This document shows, piece by piece, positions 36,503 to 46,283 of a DNA stretch of 64,000 nucleotides. The translations under genes and the position numbers were made by a program. The notes below the pieces were generated by a model. The model did no database searches. It worked only from the letters and a program-made list of their open reading frames with translations, and was not told where the DNA came from. How positions within the stretch are numbered: the stretch's first letter is position 1; each line of letters starts with the position of its first letter. This DNA is from an uncultured Alphaproteobacteria bacterium (GTDB lineage: Bacteria; Pseudomonadota; Alphaproteobacteria; Thalassobaculales; Thalassobaculaceae): NCBI GenBank assembly GCA_902629125.1, contig CACOPQ010000008.1, forward strand, positions 1-64,000, in the 5' to 3' direction.

Positions 36503-37597
36503 TTACGCATCTTCCAAGTATAGCAAACTGGTTATCCCGATGAGTGTTGTAACCATCACCGGGGTCCAGGCAGCCAATATTTCTGGAATCCGGCCGGATA
36601 AACCAAGTGCGAAAACTAGATCCGTCATAAAATATAAAAAGAAACCAAAAAACAGGCCACCAAGCATCCATTTTTTTGAACTGATTCGTGCTGAAGCCCG
36701 TAGGGAAAATGTAGCTGCAATTAAAACCATTGCACATAAAAGCAAAGGCGAGGCTAGAAGGGAGTGCCAATGGAGACGATGTCGCACAGCAGAAAAGCCT
36801 GCTTTTTCCAATACGCCTATGAACTGGGGCAGTTCCCAAAAAGACATTGCATGAGGCGAGGCGAAACTATCTTGAAGGTTTTCTTTTGTAAGTTGTGTCA
36901 AGTGTCGAGAAAAAGGTTCTTTTTGGGGTACACCGTCATTAGTTATAACAACGATGTCTCTTAATTCCCAGAAACCAGCCTTAAGTGTCGCATGTCTAGC
37001 ATCTATTCTGGCACTAAATAACTTCTTGTTCTCGAAGATAAAGATCGTAACATTCGAAAGCATCTCTCCGTCGTCAGAAATTGCTCTTGCATGTAGCACA
37101 GAGTACCCATTGGCATTTTCTTCGCGTATCCACAAACCTCCAGGCGAAAGGCTCAGTGCACTGTTTTGATTTCTTAAAACGCTATTTTCTAGAGTTTCAA
37201 ATTTAGCTGTTAAAACAGAAGAAACCGGATTTATGACTGATATCCAGAATGTACCGATTATTAGAACTACACATATAGAGGGAATTATTATTTGCCAGAT
37301 TGTGAAGCCAGCCGCGTGTGCGGCAACTAGTTCTCTGCTTTTTACAATTTTTGTGAAAGCCATCATACTCCCAAAAAGAACGGCAAACGGAAGTACTTTA
37401 TGCCCTATGCTAGGTGCCTTTAGAATAGCCATTTCTAAGATCAAACCTAATGAAACACTCTCCTTGGAGGCGCCTCTACGCAAAAACTCCACTACATCTA
37501 AAAGATAAATGACCGCCAAAATAATTAAGAAAATACTGAGAACATAAGAGATAAAATGTCTTGCAAAATAGTTAAATAATGTTGCTGAAAAAAACAA
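36503..37597 (-). CDS. lptG: LPS export permease LptG
   Basis: 364 residues with three N-terminal helices, a periplasmic beta-jellyroll region and three C-terminal helices, the YjgP/YjgQ layout. The start is TTG with AGAGG eight bases upstream; the first helix begins soon after, supporting it. LptG pairs with LptF and LptB to extract LPS from the inner membrane. It is assigned as LptG because it is the second of the two permeases and adjoins lptD. Confidence 0.92.
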   Translation of the reverse strand: MFFSATLFNYFARHFISYVLSIFLIILAVIYLLDVVEFLRRGASKESVSLGLILEMAILKAPSIGHKVLPFAVLFGSMMAFTKIVKSRELVAAHAAGFTIWQIIIPSICVVLIIGTFWISVINPVSSVLTAKFETLENSVLRNQNSALSLSPGGLWIREENANGYSVLHARAISDDGEMLSNVTIFIFENKKLFSARIDARHATLKAGFWELRDIVVITNDGVPQKEPFSRHLTQLTKENLQDSFASPHAMSFWELPQFIGVLEKAGFSAVRHRLHWHSLLASPLLLCAMVLIAATFSLRASARISSKKWMLGGLFFGFFLYFMTDLVFALGLSGRIPEILAAWTPVMVTTLIGITSLLYLEDA

Positions 37598-37632
37598 ACT
37601 GGTGGCCTCTATGCGTCATTAGGAGAAGACAT

Positions 37633-38757
37633 TTAATAATCTCTCTTAGGTCGAAACTTAAAATTTGATGGGTACGAGATAAGCGATACGAAGGCTAGAG
37701 TTAGAGGAGCCGCTACAGTCCCATACATTATAGGGATAAGCATAGCATTTTGTGCAACAAAAAACTTACTTCCTAATACGGTAAATTCAACCAAACCTGC
37801 GACTATCACAGCGGAGCAGATTCGGAGAGTTTGGCCACGTCTCGAGAATTCACCCTTTAGCAATACCGCAAGGCCCAAGATTGGCAGCACTATCGCTAAA
37901 AGTGGAGACGTAATCCTATAATGTGCTTCTGCTACAAATTTTTTGTATCTTTTGGAATTCTTGGTTTCATTTGTAGGATAAAGTAATTCATGCACAAAAT
38001 ATTCATTTTGATCTTTCCAAGCTCGCTGCGACATAGAATTTAATCCGCTGAGGTCGACGGTGTAACTGTCAAAGTACAGTAATCCAACTTGACCAGTTTG
38101 GGTGTTTCTGGACTGCCTGTTACCATTGCGCATAAAGACTTGTGGTCCTTTCTCTGTGACTGATAGCGCCCCACTTTCAGCTATTACAGTTATGCTTTCT
38201 AGAGGGTTTCTTTCATCGTTGATGATAATGCCAGATAGCTCCCCTTTCAGGTTTCGCTCTTGTATGTATACCGTAATATCTTTCCCAACGGCGTTAAAGG
38301 TTCCTTCGCGAAGAAGAATATCTGTGTAATTGTGCCTAATTTTAAATTGAAGTTCTTTAAAAGCTTGATACGAAACCGGAATAAAATATAGCGTCATAGA
38401 ATAACAAAGGATTGTAACTAACAATGAAACAAGAACAACGGGAGAGGACAGGCGCCAGGGGCTCAACCCCGCGGCTACAAGGACGATAATTTCTCTATCT
38501 ATGAGCATTCGGTTGTAGATGTAGAGTGAACTAGCGAAAATAGCGATTGGCATAACTATAGAAAGCCAAGTTGGTAAAAGTAAAATAGTAAGATAAATGA
38601 AAGTTGGTAAGGGTAATCCCCTGTTTACGATTAAGTCTATGAAGCGAAGCGATTGGCTTAACCAAACCACACAAGTAAGCGATATGACTACTACCATAAA
38701 AGCTAGAAGAAGCTGCTTGGCAAGGTAGGTGTTTACTTGCAATTCTAGGCTCCGCAT
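37633..38757 (-). CDS. lptF: LPS export permease LptF
   Basis: 374 residues from the ATG at 38757, which begins MRSLELQVNTYLAKQLLLA just before the first helix; a GTG 36 bases upstream opens the same frame but adds an atypical leader. The fold is as for LptG, with helices at both ends around a periplasmic domain. A TATAAT lies nine bases before the ATG on this strand, so the message might be nearly leaderless. lptG follows 35 bases downstream. Confidence 0.9.
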   Translation of the reverse strand: MRSLELQVNTYLAKQLLLAFMVVVISLTCVVWLSQSLRFIDLIVNRGLPLPTFIYLTILLLPTWLSIVMPIAIFASSLYIYNRMLIDREIIVLVAAGLSPWRLSSPVVLVSLLVTILCYSMTLYFIPVSYQAFKELQFKIRHNYTDILLREGTFNAVGKDITVYIQERNLKGELSGIIINDERNPLESITVIAESGALSVTEKGPQVFMRNGNRQSRNTQTGQVGLLYFDSYTVDLSGLNSMSQRAWKDQNEYFVHELLYPTNETKNSKRYKKFVAEAHYRITSPLLAIVLPILGLAVLLKGEFSRRGQTLRICSAVIVAGLVEFTVLGSKFFVAQNAMLIPIMYGTVAAPLTLAFVSLISYPSNFKFRPKRDY

Positions 38758-38897
38758 AAAAATTAGATTATATTGAATTAAACACAAACGCACGAGTAAG
38801 TCATGCTACTAAGAGGACTAAGATAATATTCTTGTAAGATTGACATTGTCTTCAGGCACAGTTACCCATTTCACTGCCGTATGTTAAGGAGATAAAA

Positions 38898-40376
38898 ATG
38901 CAAATAGGCTTTTCGAAAATCGTTTTCCCAAAGCAGGGAGCCTTGGTTTTAGGTGTCTTGGAAGACAGTAAGATGTTAGCAAAGACCCAAGAAGCAGACC
39001 GAGACAGTGGTGGAATGATTACAGCCGCCATTAAGAACAGCAACTTTTCAGGAAAGTCACATCAAGTATTGAGCGTATTCACTCCAGAAAGGCGAATCGT
39101 ACTCTATGGGCTAGGTAAAGGTGACAATATCGACGAGCTTTGGAGTGAGGAAGCGGGAGGGCGTATATTTTCTTCTCTGGAAAAATCAGGCGAAAAAACA
39201 GTTACAGTAATATTTGAAAATCATTCCAGAACAAAAAAAAATATTGATAAGCGCGCAGCTCATTTTGCTTATGGTGCTCTCCTTAAATCGTACAAATTTG
39301 ATAAGTACAGGACGAAGGAAAAACTTGGTAAAGATACAACGTTAAGAAAAATCAACGTGGCGGTAGAGCAGTATGCACAAGCAAAGAAAATATTTTCGGA
39401 GTTTGCAGCTGTGGCAGACGGTATTTTCTTTGCTCGAGACTTGGTGTCTGAACCACCCAACGTGCTTTATCCAGATAGTTTTTCTAAAAGACTCATTACA
39501 TTACGGAAACTAGGCCTTAAGGTTGAGGTGCTTGGCGAGACGGAGATGGCAAAGTTGGGAATGGGAGCGTTGCTGGGCGTTGGGCAAGGGTCCTCTAGAG
39601 AGAGTAAATTAGTTGTGATGCGTTGGAATGGTGGAAAACGGGGAGAAAAACCAATTGCCTTTGTAGGCAAGGGTGTTTGTTTTGATACTGGGGGCATCTC
39701 CTTGAAACCTGCATCAGGCATGGAGGATATGAAATGGGATATGGGTGGCGCCGCAACGGTTTCTGGTTTAATGATGGCATTGGCTGGTCGAAAAGCTAAA
39801 ACCAATGCGGTAGGCGTTGTTGGTCTAGTAGAAAATATGCCAGACGGAAATGCCCAACGCCCCGGAGACGTGGTCACCTCTATGAGTGGGCAAACTATTG
39901 AGATTATAAACACGGATGCAGAAGGGCGCCTGGTACTCGCTGACGCTCTTTGGTATACAAATAGACGGTTTAAGCCAAAATTTATGATAGATCTGGCTAC
40001 TTTGACTGGAGCAATGATGGTAGCGCTTGGCCAAGTCAATTGTGGCTATTTTACAAACAATGATCGCCTGGCCAAAGAGATGGAGAGTGCGGCAAAAGAC
40101 GTTGGTGAAGGTATCTGGAGAATGCCACTTGGGGTTGAATACAACAAAATGATGGACTCAGATATCGCTGACATGAAGAACGCAGGGCCACGTTTTGCGG
40201 GCAGTGTCACCGCAGCGTGCTTTCTGGAGCGCTTCGTTGAGAACTGTCCCTGGTCGCATTTTGATATTGCTGGAATGGCGTGGTCTTCCAAGGATAGTCC
40301 GACGGTTCCTAAAGGTGGTACGGGGTGGGGTGTGAGAACACTTAATCAGTTAGTAAAATCAAGTTATGAGGCATAA
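38898..40376 (+). CDS. pepA: Leucyl aminopeptidase (M17 family)
   Basis: 492 residues. The two-metal site is plain: VGKGVCFDTGGISLKPAS with its lysine and aspartate, KWDMGGAA, and the family signature NTDAEGRLVLADAL. It removes N-terminal residues from peptides in the cytosol; in some bacteria PepA also binds DNA. A strong AAGGAG site lies seven bases before the ATG. It is divergent from lptF and followed by holC, a conserved trio. Confidence 0.96.
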   Translation: MQIGFSKIVFPKQGALVLGVLEDSKMLAKTQEADRDSGGMITAAIKNSNFSGKSHQVLSVFTPERRIVLYGLGKGDNIDELWSEEAGGRIFSSLEKSGEKTVTVIFENHSRTKKNIDKRAAHFAYGALLKSYKFDKYRTKEKLGKDTTLRKINVAVEQYAQAKKIFSEFAAVADGIFFARDLVSEPPNVLYPDSFSKRLITLRKLGLKVEVLGETEMAKLGMGALLGVGQGSSRESKLVVMRWNGGKRGEKPIAFVGKGVCFDTGGISLKPASGMEDMKWDMGGAATVSGLMMALAGRKAKTNAVGVVGLVENMPDGNAQRPGDVVTSMSGQTIEIINTDAEGRLVLADALWYTNRRFKPKFMIDLATLTGAMMVALGQVNCGYFTNNDRLAKEMESAAKDVGEGIWRMPLGVEYNKMMDSDIADMKNAGPRFAGSVTAACFLERFVENCPWSHFDIAGMAWSSKDSPTVPKGGTGWGVRTLNQLVKSSYEA

Positions 40377-40391
40377 AGCTATTCAAAACAT

Positions 40392-40841
40392 ATGACGGAC
40401 ATAAGTTTTTATCATCTAACCATACGATCTCTAGAAAATGTACTTCCTAAGCTTTTAGAAAAAACACTTGAGGCAGGTGACCGCGCCGTGATTTTTGTTT
40501 CAAGCGAAGAAAGAGTAAAGGAATTAGACGATTTGCTTTGGACGTTCGACCCTAAGTCATGGTTGCCTCATGGAACCAGCAAAGATGGTTATGCTGCAGA
40601 ACAACCGGTATGGATAACGTGTGAAAACGATAACCCTAACAATGCATCCTATTTATTTTTGATTGATGGGATTAGGCTTGAGCAAATTGACGGGTATAAG
40701 CGAGTGTTTGACCTCTTTGATGGGCATGATGAGAACGCAGTTAATGACGCCAGAACAAGATGGAAGTTTTATAAGGAAAAAGGTGTGCGCCCTACCTATT
40801 GGCAAGAAGATAAAAATGGAAAGTGGTCGAGGGCACAATAA
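40392..40841 (+). CDS. holC: DNA polymerase III chi subunit
   Basis: 149 residues, the normal length. Matches HolC in FYHLTIRSLENVLPKLLEK, AVIFVSSEERVKELDDLLW and SWLPHGTSKDG. HolC links the clamp loader to single-strand binding protein. It starts 15 bases after pepA, the usual alphaproteobacterial arrangement. A 70-base gap separates it from the next gene. Confidence 0.93.
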   Translation: MTDISFYHLTIRSLENVLPKLLEKTLEAGDRAVIFVSSEERVKELDDLLWTFDPKSWLPHGTSKDGYAAEQPVWITCENDNPNNASYLFLIDGIRLEQIDGYKRVFDLFDGHDENAVNDARTRWKFYKEKGVRPTYWQEDKNGKWSRAQ

Positions 40842-40911
40842 TCCATTTACGAGTGATAGGTAGTTATTCTTGTGAATGCTTTGGTACTTTGAATTGTGAC
40901 AGGATAAGTAA

Positions 40912-41979
40912 ATGAAATTGTTAATTCTTCCAGGCGATGGCATTGGACCAGAAATTTCTAGAGTGGTAGCCAATGTTGTTGAATGTTTAAACAACAAGCT
41001 GGATTTAGGAATAGAGTTAAAAGAAAAAGATGTAGGGTTTACGGCTCTTGAAGGTTATGGGACAACTTTTCCAGCTGACGTAGCCAAAGAAGCGGAGGCT
41101 TCTGATGGAATAATTTTAGGTCCTTCTGATAGCGCAGCTTACCCATCCCCTGAGCGAGGAGGTGTAAACCTCTCAGCGGCTTTCCGCCGTAAATTTGATT
41201 TATTCGCAAACATTCGCCCAGCTAAATCTTGGGCAGGAATAAACTCCCATGCACCTTCAATGGATATGATTGTAGTGCGTGAAAACACCGAAGGTTTTTA
41301 TGCTGACAGGAATATGTTCACTGGTTCTGGGGAGTTTATGCCGACGCCTGATCTAGCCTTAGCTGTTAGAAAAATAAGCCGAGATGGATCACGACGAATT
41401 GGAGAAGTGGCAGCAAAAATTGCGTCGGGAAGACCGAGAAAGAAGGTCACTATAATAACGAAGTCAAATGTTTTGAAACTTTCTGATGGATTATTTAGAG
41501 ATGAATGCATAGAGGCATCCAAAAAATATCCTGGCCTTGAAGTTGACGAGCTGCATGTTGATGCGGCCGCGTCTTTGTTTGTCAGAACGCCTGATAATTT
41601 TGATGTTGTAGTGACGTCTAACATGTTCGGAGATATATTGTCCAATTTAGCAAACGAGCTATCGGGCGGGCTTGGATTAGGTGGGTCGCTGAATGCTGGA
41701 CACAACAAAGCCGTAGCACAAGCAAGTCACGGTTCTGCTCCGGATATTGCGGATCAGAATATGGCAAATCCATCGGCACTCCTGCTATCGACTGGAATGT
41801 TGTTTGACTGGTTAGCTGAACGAAATGACAGTAATGCGTTAAAAGAGGCGGCAAGACTAATTAGATTCAGTATGGAACAAGTGTTTACGCAACCTAATAA
41901 TTTAACAGTTGACCTGAACGGTAGCTTGGGGACGGACCAATTCGGTATGCAAGTAATAAAAAAGATTGAGGAACTCTAA
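40912..41979 (+). CDS. Isocitrate/isopropylmalate dehydrogenase family protein
   Basis: 355 residues, a decarboxylating 2-hydroxyacid dehydrogenase. Family landmarks are LPGDGIGPEI, FANIRPAKSW, VVRENTEGFYA (catalytic Tyr), KSNVLKLSDGLF (catalytic Lys), and VVTSNMFGDILSNLANELSGG with the metal aspartates. The substrate loop (ERGGVNLSAAFRRKFDLF) does not settle whether it is 3-isopropylmalate, tartrate/malate or another 3-substituted malate. No leuC/leuD is near. Its stop is one base before the aldo-keto reductase ATG, implying a shared task. Confidence 0.85.
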   Translation: MKLLILPGDGIGPEISRVVANVVECLNNKLDLGIELKEKDVGFTALEGYGTTFPADVAKEAEASDGIILGPSDSAAYPSPERGGVNLSAAFRRKFDLFANIRPAKSWAGINSHAPSMDMIVVRENTEGFYADRNMFTGSGEFMPTPDLALAVRKISRDGSRRIGEVAAKIASGRPRKKVTIITKSNVLKLSDGLFRDECIEASKKYPGLEVDELHVDAAASLFVRTPDNFDVVVTSNMFGDILSNLANELSGGLGLGGSLNAGHNKAVAQASHGSAPDIADQNMANPSALLLSTGMLFDWLAERNDSNALKEAARLIRFSMEQVFTQPNNLTVDLNGSLGTDQFGMQVIKKIEEL

Positions 41980-41980
41980 A

Positions 41981-42817
41981 ATGAATTCGACAGTTATTCT
42001 CCCAAATGGTCGCGAGGTCCCATCGTTAGGATTGGGGACATGGCATATGGGAGAGAGAATAGGTGACCCTACCACTGAGGCATTAGCTTTAAAGCGTGGT
42101 TTGGATCTCGGAGCTACCGTTATAGATACAGCGGAAATGTATGCTCGTGGGGGGGCAGAAAGAGTTGTTGCTGAAGCTATTAAAGGGAGGAGGGAAGAGG
42201 TTTTCATTGTCTCAAAAGTATTACCTCACAATGCGAGCAGGCATGGCACAATAAGAGCCTGCGAGAATAGCCTGCAACGTTTGGGTATAGATGCAATAGA
42301 TTTATATTTATTACATTGGCCCGGGCCCCATCCGTTGGGCGATACGATTGAAGCGTTTCATGATCTAAAAAAAATTGGAAAAATCAAAGCATGGGGGGTA
42401 AGTAATTTTGATACGTCTGATATGGAAGAACTTTGGAGAGTCCCCGGTGGCGCCGACTGCCAAACCAACCAAATTTTATACAATTTGATGCGGCGTGGCG
42501 TAGAATGGGATCTTTTACCCTGGTGCCACAAAAACGGTGTCTCGGTTATGGCATATTCGCCACTGGAACAAGGACGTTTGCTTAATAATAAAAAACTGAA
42601 CTCGCTTGCTAAGCAACGGAATCTTTCGGCAGCCCAGATAGCGATAGCTTGGACACTTTGCAAAAAGGGCGTCATGTCCATTCCAAAGGCGAGTTCGATA
42701 AGGCATGTTGAAGAAAATATAGCTGCTTGGAGTATAAAATTAGAAAAGTCGGACTTGGATTTACTAAATGAAGAATTTAAGCCGCCTTTAAAAAAAGGAA
42801 TGCTTGATATTTTGTAA
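41981..42817 (+). CDS. Aldo/keto reductase
   Basis: 278 residues from the ATG at 41981 with GAGGA in the end of the previous gene as ribosome binding site; an upstream in-frame codon at 41966 overlaps that gene. The catalytic tetrad is Asp49, Tyr54, Lys79 and His112 (LLHWPG). NADPH-binding residues lie in the C-terminal SIPKASSIRHVEENI. Class resembles the 2,5-diketogluconate reductase-like prokaryotic AKRs. The substrate is unknown. Confidence 0.88.
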   Translation: MNSTVILPNGREVPSLGLGTWHMGERIGDPTTEALALKRGLDLGATVIDTAEMYARGGAERVVAEAIKGRREEVFIVSKVLPHNASRHGTIRACENSLQRLGIDAIDLYLLHWPGPHPLGDTIEAFHDLKKIGKIKAWGVSNFDTSDMEELWRVPGGADCQTNQILYNLMRRGVEWDLLPWCHKNGVSVMAYSPLEQGRLLNNKKLNSLAKQRNLSAAQIAIAWTLCKKGVMSIPKASSIRHVEENIAAWSIKLEKSDLDLLNEEFKPPLKKGMLDIL

Positions 42818-42845
42818 ATTATTAAACCATAAGTTAGGTGACAAA

Positions 42846-43355
42846 ATGGTGCATCGAATATTTTTTCCACTTTCTATTTTGGGTTTTTTAGTTTTATCTT
42901 CTGATGTTGCCTTTTCACAGGAAGAAGTATCTGGTAGAGCAACAATTATATCAGGAGATACAATATCAATAAAAAATATAGAGGATGGAAAACAGTTCGT
43001 CTTTCGATTGTGGGGTATAGACGCTCCTGAATTGGAACAACCTTGCGAAAAAAGGAATGGTCAATCGGTAGATTGTGGTGTTCTTGCCCGGAACGCTGTA
43101 CGGGCGATTGTTCGTAAAAACGAATTAGTTTGTGTTGATTTTGAAAAAGATCTAGAAGGTAAGCTTACTGGATTGTGCTACATGGGGGACAAAATTCTTA
43201 ACGGGGCTATTGTTCGAGCTGGTTGGGCGCTGGCATACAAGCAAGAAAGCAGCGACTTTTTAGACGTAGAGAAAAAAGCGAGACTTAAAGATAGGGGTGT
43301 ATGGAAGTATAAGTTCAGCGCCCCATGGAAATGGCGTAAGAGTCAAAAAAAGTAA
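42846..43355 (+). CDS. Secreted thermonuclease (SNase-like) domain protein
   Basis: 169 residues from the ATG at 42846 (AGGTGA upstream); the longer frame to 42804 would overlap the preceding gene and spoil the signal peptide. The signal peptide runs to about Ser24. The staphylococcal-nuclease-like domain shows SGDTISI (36-42) and RLWGIDAPEL (54-63) with the arginine and acidic residues of the active site. It likely cuts nucleic acid in the periplasm or outside the cell. Cysteines at about 67 and 77 may pair. Confidence 0.85.
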   Translation: MVHRIFFPLSILGFLVLSSDVAFSQEEVSGRATIISGDTISIKNIEDGKQFVFRLWGIDAPELEQPCEKRNGQSVDCGVLARNAVRAIVRKNELVCVDFEKDLEGKLTGLCYMGDKILNGAIVRAGWALAYKQESSDFLDVEKKARLKDRGVWKYKFSAPWKWRKSQKK

Positions 43356-43359
43356 TGCC

Positions 43360-44493
43360 CTAGGCTAAAATTTGATCGATTTTACTTTGCGCCACGCCAG
43401 CATTTCTTGCTGCGTTTAGAATATCTTTCCAGGCTTCATTTGCTAAAGGAACACCGTTGTTTAATCGATCCGTCATTACTTGTCGTTCTTTTTCTCCTGG
43501 TATTAAAACCGCGCCACGAGGTTCCGTAGGACGAGAACTTTTAAGAAACTCAACATAAGCTCTAACCTCGCATACAAATGAGTCATCACTATGACCAAAA
43601 GCTTCGGGGGATAGAAAAATGGAAAACATGCCATTACAAAATCTTCTTTTAGTCTCATTAACTGTTCCAGCGCATCCAGACCCGGTTAACGCTCCTGCCA
43701 TCATCTCCATAAGAAAGTTTAAGCCAGACCCTTTATGATCTCCAAAAGCTCTCAGCGCACCTGATCCTTCATTTGGGTTTGGAAACATACCTTGTTTAGT
43801 ATCCCCATAGAGAGGTTTGGGGTCACCTGTAATTTTACCATCTTCTGTTACTATAGCGTCTTCTGGCAAAGGTTTCCCGCCTTTGAGTGCCACGAGTGCT
43901 TTTCCTTCTGCCACTACTGATGTTGCCATGTCGAGTATTATTGGGTCATCGCCATTGTCCAACGGGATACCTGCGCAGAATGGTGAAGTACTCATGCGCC
44001 TGTCGATACCCCCGAATGGAGCAACGATCAAACTCCCTCTAACATTTACCATATGTATAGAAACTAATCCTTTTTCTGCGGCTCTTTCAGCCCAATCCCC
44101 AATACGGCCCAAATGGCCGGCGTTTTGCAGCGCTGTGATGGCTACCCCATTTTTAAGAGCTTTTTTTATTCCAATATCTACCGCTTGTTCGCCTACAGTT
44201 TGTCCAAAACCAAATTTACCATCTATGACTGCCAGCGTTTCGTTTTCTATTTTTATATCAACCGTCACATTGGGAATTTGCCTACCTTCTTCTATATAAT
44301 TTGCGTATCTTGGTGCCCTAATTACTCCGTGGCTATCATGCCCACGGAGATTGGCGCCAGCCAATCTCTCAGCAATTCGTGTTGCCTCTACATTTGAACA
44401 GCCTAATTTAATGAAGGTTGTTGAAATGATGGTTTTTAAAGGGTCTACTTGGACCGTAACAGAACCATCGGCGTTCTCTAGTACTGATGACAT
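43360..44493 (-). CDS. Ldh2/ComC family NAD(P)-dependent 2-hydroxyacid dehydrogenase
   Basis: 377 residues, the malate/L-lactate/ureidoglycolate dehydrogenase superfamily (COG2055). Signature residues are NLRGHDSHGVIR (catalytic His), NAGHLGRIGDWAERAAEKG, ILDMATSVVAEGK and FGDHKGSGLNFLMEMMAGAL. Known members reduce 2-oxo acids such as oxaloacetate, sulfopyruvate, 2,3-diketogulonate and piperideine carboxylate. It is the last gene of a four-gene unit with RraA, a D-2-hydroxyacid dehydrogenase and an HpaI aldolase, 12 bases after the latter. A sulfolactate-dehydrogenase-like role is one option because of the ComDE-like pair nearby. Confidence 0.86.
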   Translation of the reverse strand: MSSVLENADGSVTVQVDPLKTIISTTFIKLGCSNVEATRIAERLAGANLRGHDSHGVIRAPRYANYIEEGRQIPNVTVDIKIENETLAVIDGKFGFGQTVGEQAVDIGIKKALKNGVAITALQNAGHLGRIGDWAERAAEKGLVSIHMVNVRGSLIVAPFGGIDRRMSTSPFCAGIPLDNGDDPIILDMATSVVAEGKALVALKGGKPLPEDAIVTEDGKITGDPKPLYGDTKQGMFPNPNEGSGALRAFGDHKGSGLNFLMEMMAGALTGSGCAGTVNETKRRFCNGMFSIFLSPEAFGHSDDSFVCEVRAYVEFLKSSRPTEPRGAVLIPGEKERQVMTDRLNNGVPLANEAWKDILNAARNAGVAQSKIDQILA

Positions 44494-44505
44494 AGATTTA
44501 CCTTT

Positions 44506-45258
44506 TTATGAGCGAACTGCATTGATCTGAGATGATACAACTTGTGTCAACAATCGAACATCATTTGATAGTGATGCGAAATCAAAACCACATTCGTACA
44601 TTTTTTTAATATAATCGGGATCCATGCAGTGAAGTCCTGCACGAATACCTGATGCTTTCGCTGTATTTAAAACATGCTGAATAGCATCATAGACCTTTCC
44701 GGGCCCTCTATCGAGTCCAGGTCCTTCGCCCATAGAGATAGCAAGGTCGCTTGGCCCAACGTAAATGCCGGTCAAGCCAGGGGTAGAACATATTGCTTCT
44801 GCGTTTTCAACTGCTTGCTCTGTCTCGATCATCGCTAGACTTATAATCTGATCATTGGCAGAGTTATGATAATCAGGGTGAATTATATTGGCTCTAACTG
44901 GACCTGAGCTTCTATATCCCTGCGGAGAATATAGGGTTGCGCCAACAAAGTCCTCTGCTTCTCGTCGTGAATTAATCATTGGACAAATAATGCCCATAGC
45001 TCCAGCGTCCAGTAATTTCATAATAATACCCGCTTCTAACCAAGGTACTCTACAGAGCATTGTTGCGTCACTGGCTGACATAGCCTGCATCATCGGAACA
45101 GCTATAGAATAGTCGGTAAGACCGTGTTGTAAATCGATGGTAACCGAATCAAAATCTTGGTGAGACATGATTTCCGCAGAGAACGTACTAGGGATGGCGA
45201 GCCACCCATTTAGCGCAGGTTTTCTAGTGTTCCAAGCTTCTCTAAGTCTATTTCCCAT
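44506..45258 (-). CDS. HpcH/HpaI family class II aldolase
   Basis: 250 residues. Catalytic His45 (DLQHGLTDY), Arg70 (CRVPW), metal ligands Glu145 (MIETEQA) and Asp171 (GPSDLAISMG) line up with 4-hydroxy-2-oxoheptanedioate/2-keto-3-deoxy-L-rhamnonate aldolases. The reaction is retro-aldol cleavage of a 4-hydroxy-2-oxo acid to pyruvate (or a homologue) and an aldehyde. It is third in the RraA-to-Ldh2 operon, 24 bases after the dehydrogenase. Confidence 0.88.
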   Translation of the reverse strand: MGNRLREAWNTRKPALNGWLAIPSTFSAEIMSHQDFDSVTIDLQHGLTDYSIAVPMMQAMSASDATMLCRVPWLEAGIIMKLLDAGAMGIICPMINSRREAEDFVGATLYSPQGYRSSGPVRANIIHPDYHNSANDQIISLAMIETEQAVENAEAICSTPGLTGIYVGPSDLAISMGEGPGLDRGPGKVYDAIQHVLNTAKASGIRAGLHCMDPDYIKKMYECGFDFASLSNDVRLLTQVVSSQINAVRS

Positions 45259-45282
45259 TAAGTTTCTCCCTCAATTCAATCT

Positions 45283-46275
45283 TTATCCAGATGAATTCAA
45301 TACACTTTGGTTTACCACACATTCGGGATCAATATTTCCATCAAATACTCGTAAAACGTTGTCTACGGTTTGAGTCGCCATTCGTCGCGTAGACTCAACT
45401 GTGACGCCCGCTATGTGGGGACTTAGTAAAACATTTTTTAAACTGAATAGCGGGTGATCCGCCGCTGAAGGTTCATTCAGCAGCACGTCAAGCCCAGCTC
45501 CTCTTATTTCACCGCTGGTTAGCGCTTGATATAGTGCATGTTCATCTATTATTCCGCCTCGAGCACAGTTTACGATAAAGGCGTCCCGTTTCATCTTTTT
45601 AAATTCTGGATCAGAAAACATATTAGTCGTCTCTTCAGTTTTCATGCAATGTATGGCTACTGCATCCATATCACCGAGTACTTCTCTAAAGTCCTTCACC
45701 GGTTCTACATTAGCTGTTTTTAAAATTGCATCATCAACGTATGGGTCGTATCCAAATACTTTAAGATCAAAACCTAAGGCTCTTTTTGCAACTTGGCGGC
45801 CGATTCGACCAAATCCAATAATTAAAAGATTTTTTCCATCTAAATCCACTGCACGAGTAGGAAATCGAGGTGCCCAATCATTGGTGCGCGTCACCTCATC
45901 ATAGTAAAAAATCTCTTTTGCCAGCCCCAATAAAAGTGCTATTGCTTGTTCTGCAACGGATATCATATTCGAATGTATAGCTATACAAAGCGGGATATTT
46001 CGTTCATTTAAAGTATCGAGATCAACTGCATCATATCCCACACCATGTCGAGAGACGACCATAAGGTCTGGAGCCTGCCGCATAATTTTACGTGTGATCG
46101 TCGCACCTCGGACTGTCATTGCATGAACGTCTTTTGCAGCTTCCGCTATAACATTCTCATCAAGAGAGTCACACTCGATTATTTCAATATCATCCCGCGC
46201 GTTTAGCATTTCCATGCCAGCTGGGTGAAGTGGTTGGATTACTAAAACCCGTTTTTTATTGGTATTTATCGCCAT
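45283..46275 (-). CDS. D-isomer-specific 2-hydroxyacid dehydrogenase (PGDH/hydroxypyruvate reductase-like)
   Basis: 330 residues from the ATG at 46275. The longer frame starts at TTG 46287, but TTGAGGA there is the ribosome binding site for the ATG. NAD-binding GFGRIG at 154-159; catalytic Arg in NCARGG, Glu in LLNEPSAADHPL and His in SPHIAG. It interconverts a D-2-hydroxy acid and its 2-oxo acid. The same family includes (S)-sulfolactate dehydrogenase SlcC, but nothing in the sequence fixes the substrate. It lies second in the operon, eight bases from RraA. Confidence 0.88.
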   Translation of the reverse strand: MAINTNKKRVLVIQPLHPAGMEMLNARDDIEIIECDSLDENVIAEAAKDVHAMTVRGATITRKIMRQAPDLMVVSRHGVGYDAVDLDTLNERNIPLCIAIHSNMISVAEQAIALLLGLAKEIFYYDEVTRTNDWAPRFPTRAVDLDGKNLLIIGFGRIGRQVAKRALGFDLKVFGYDPYVDDAILKTANVEPVKDFREVLGDMDAVAIHCMKTEETTNMFSDPEFKKMKRDAFIVNCARGGIIDEHALYQALTSGEIRGAGLDVLLNEPSAADHPLFSLKNVLLSPHIAGVTVESTRRMATQTVDNVLRVFDGNIDPECVVNQSVLNSSG

Positions 46276-46283
46276 TTTTATCC

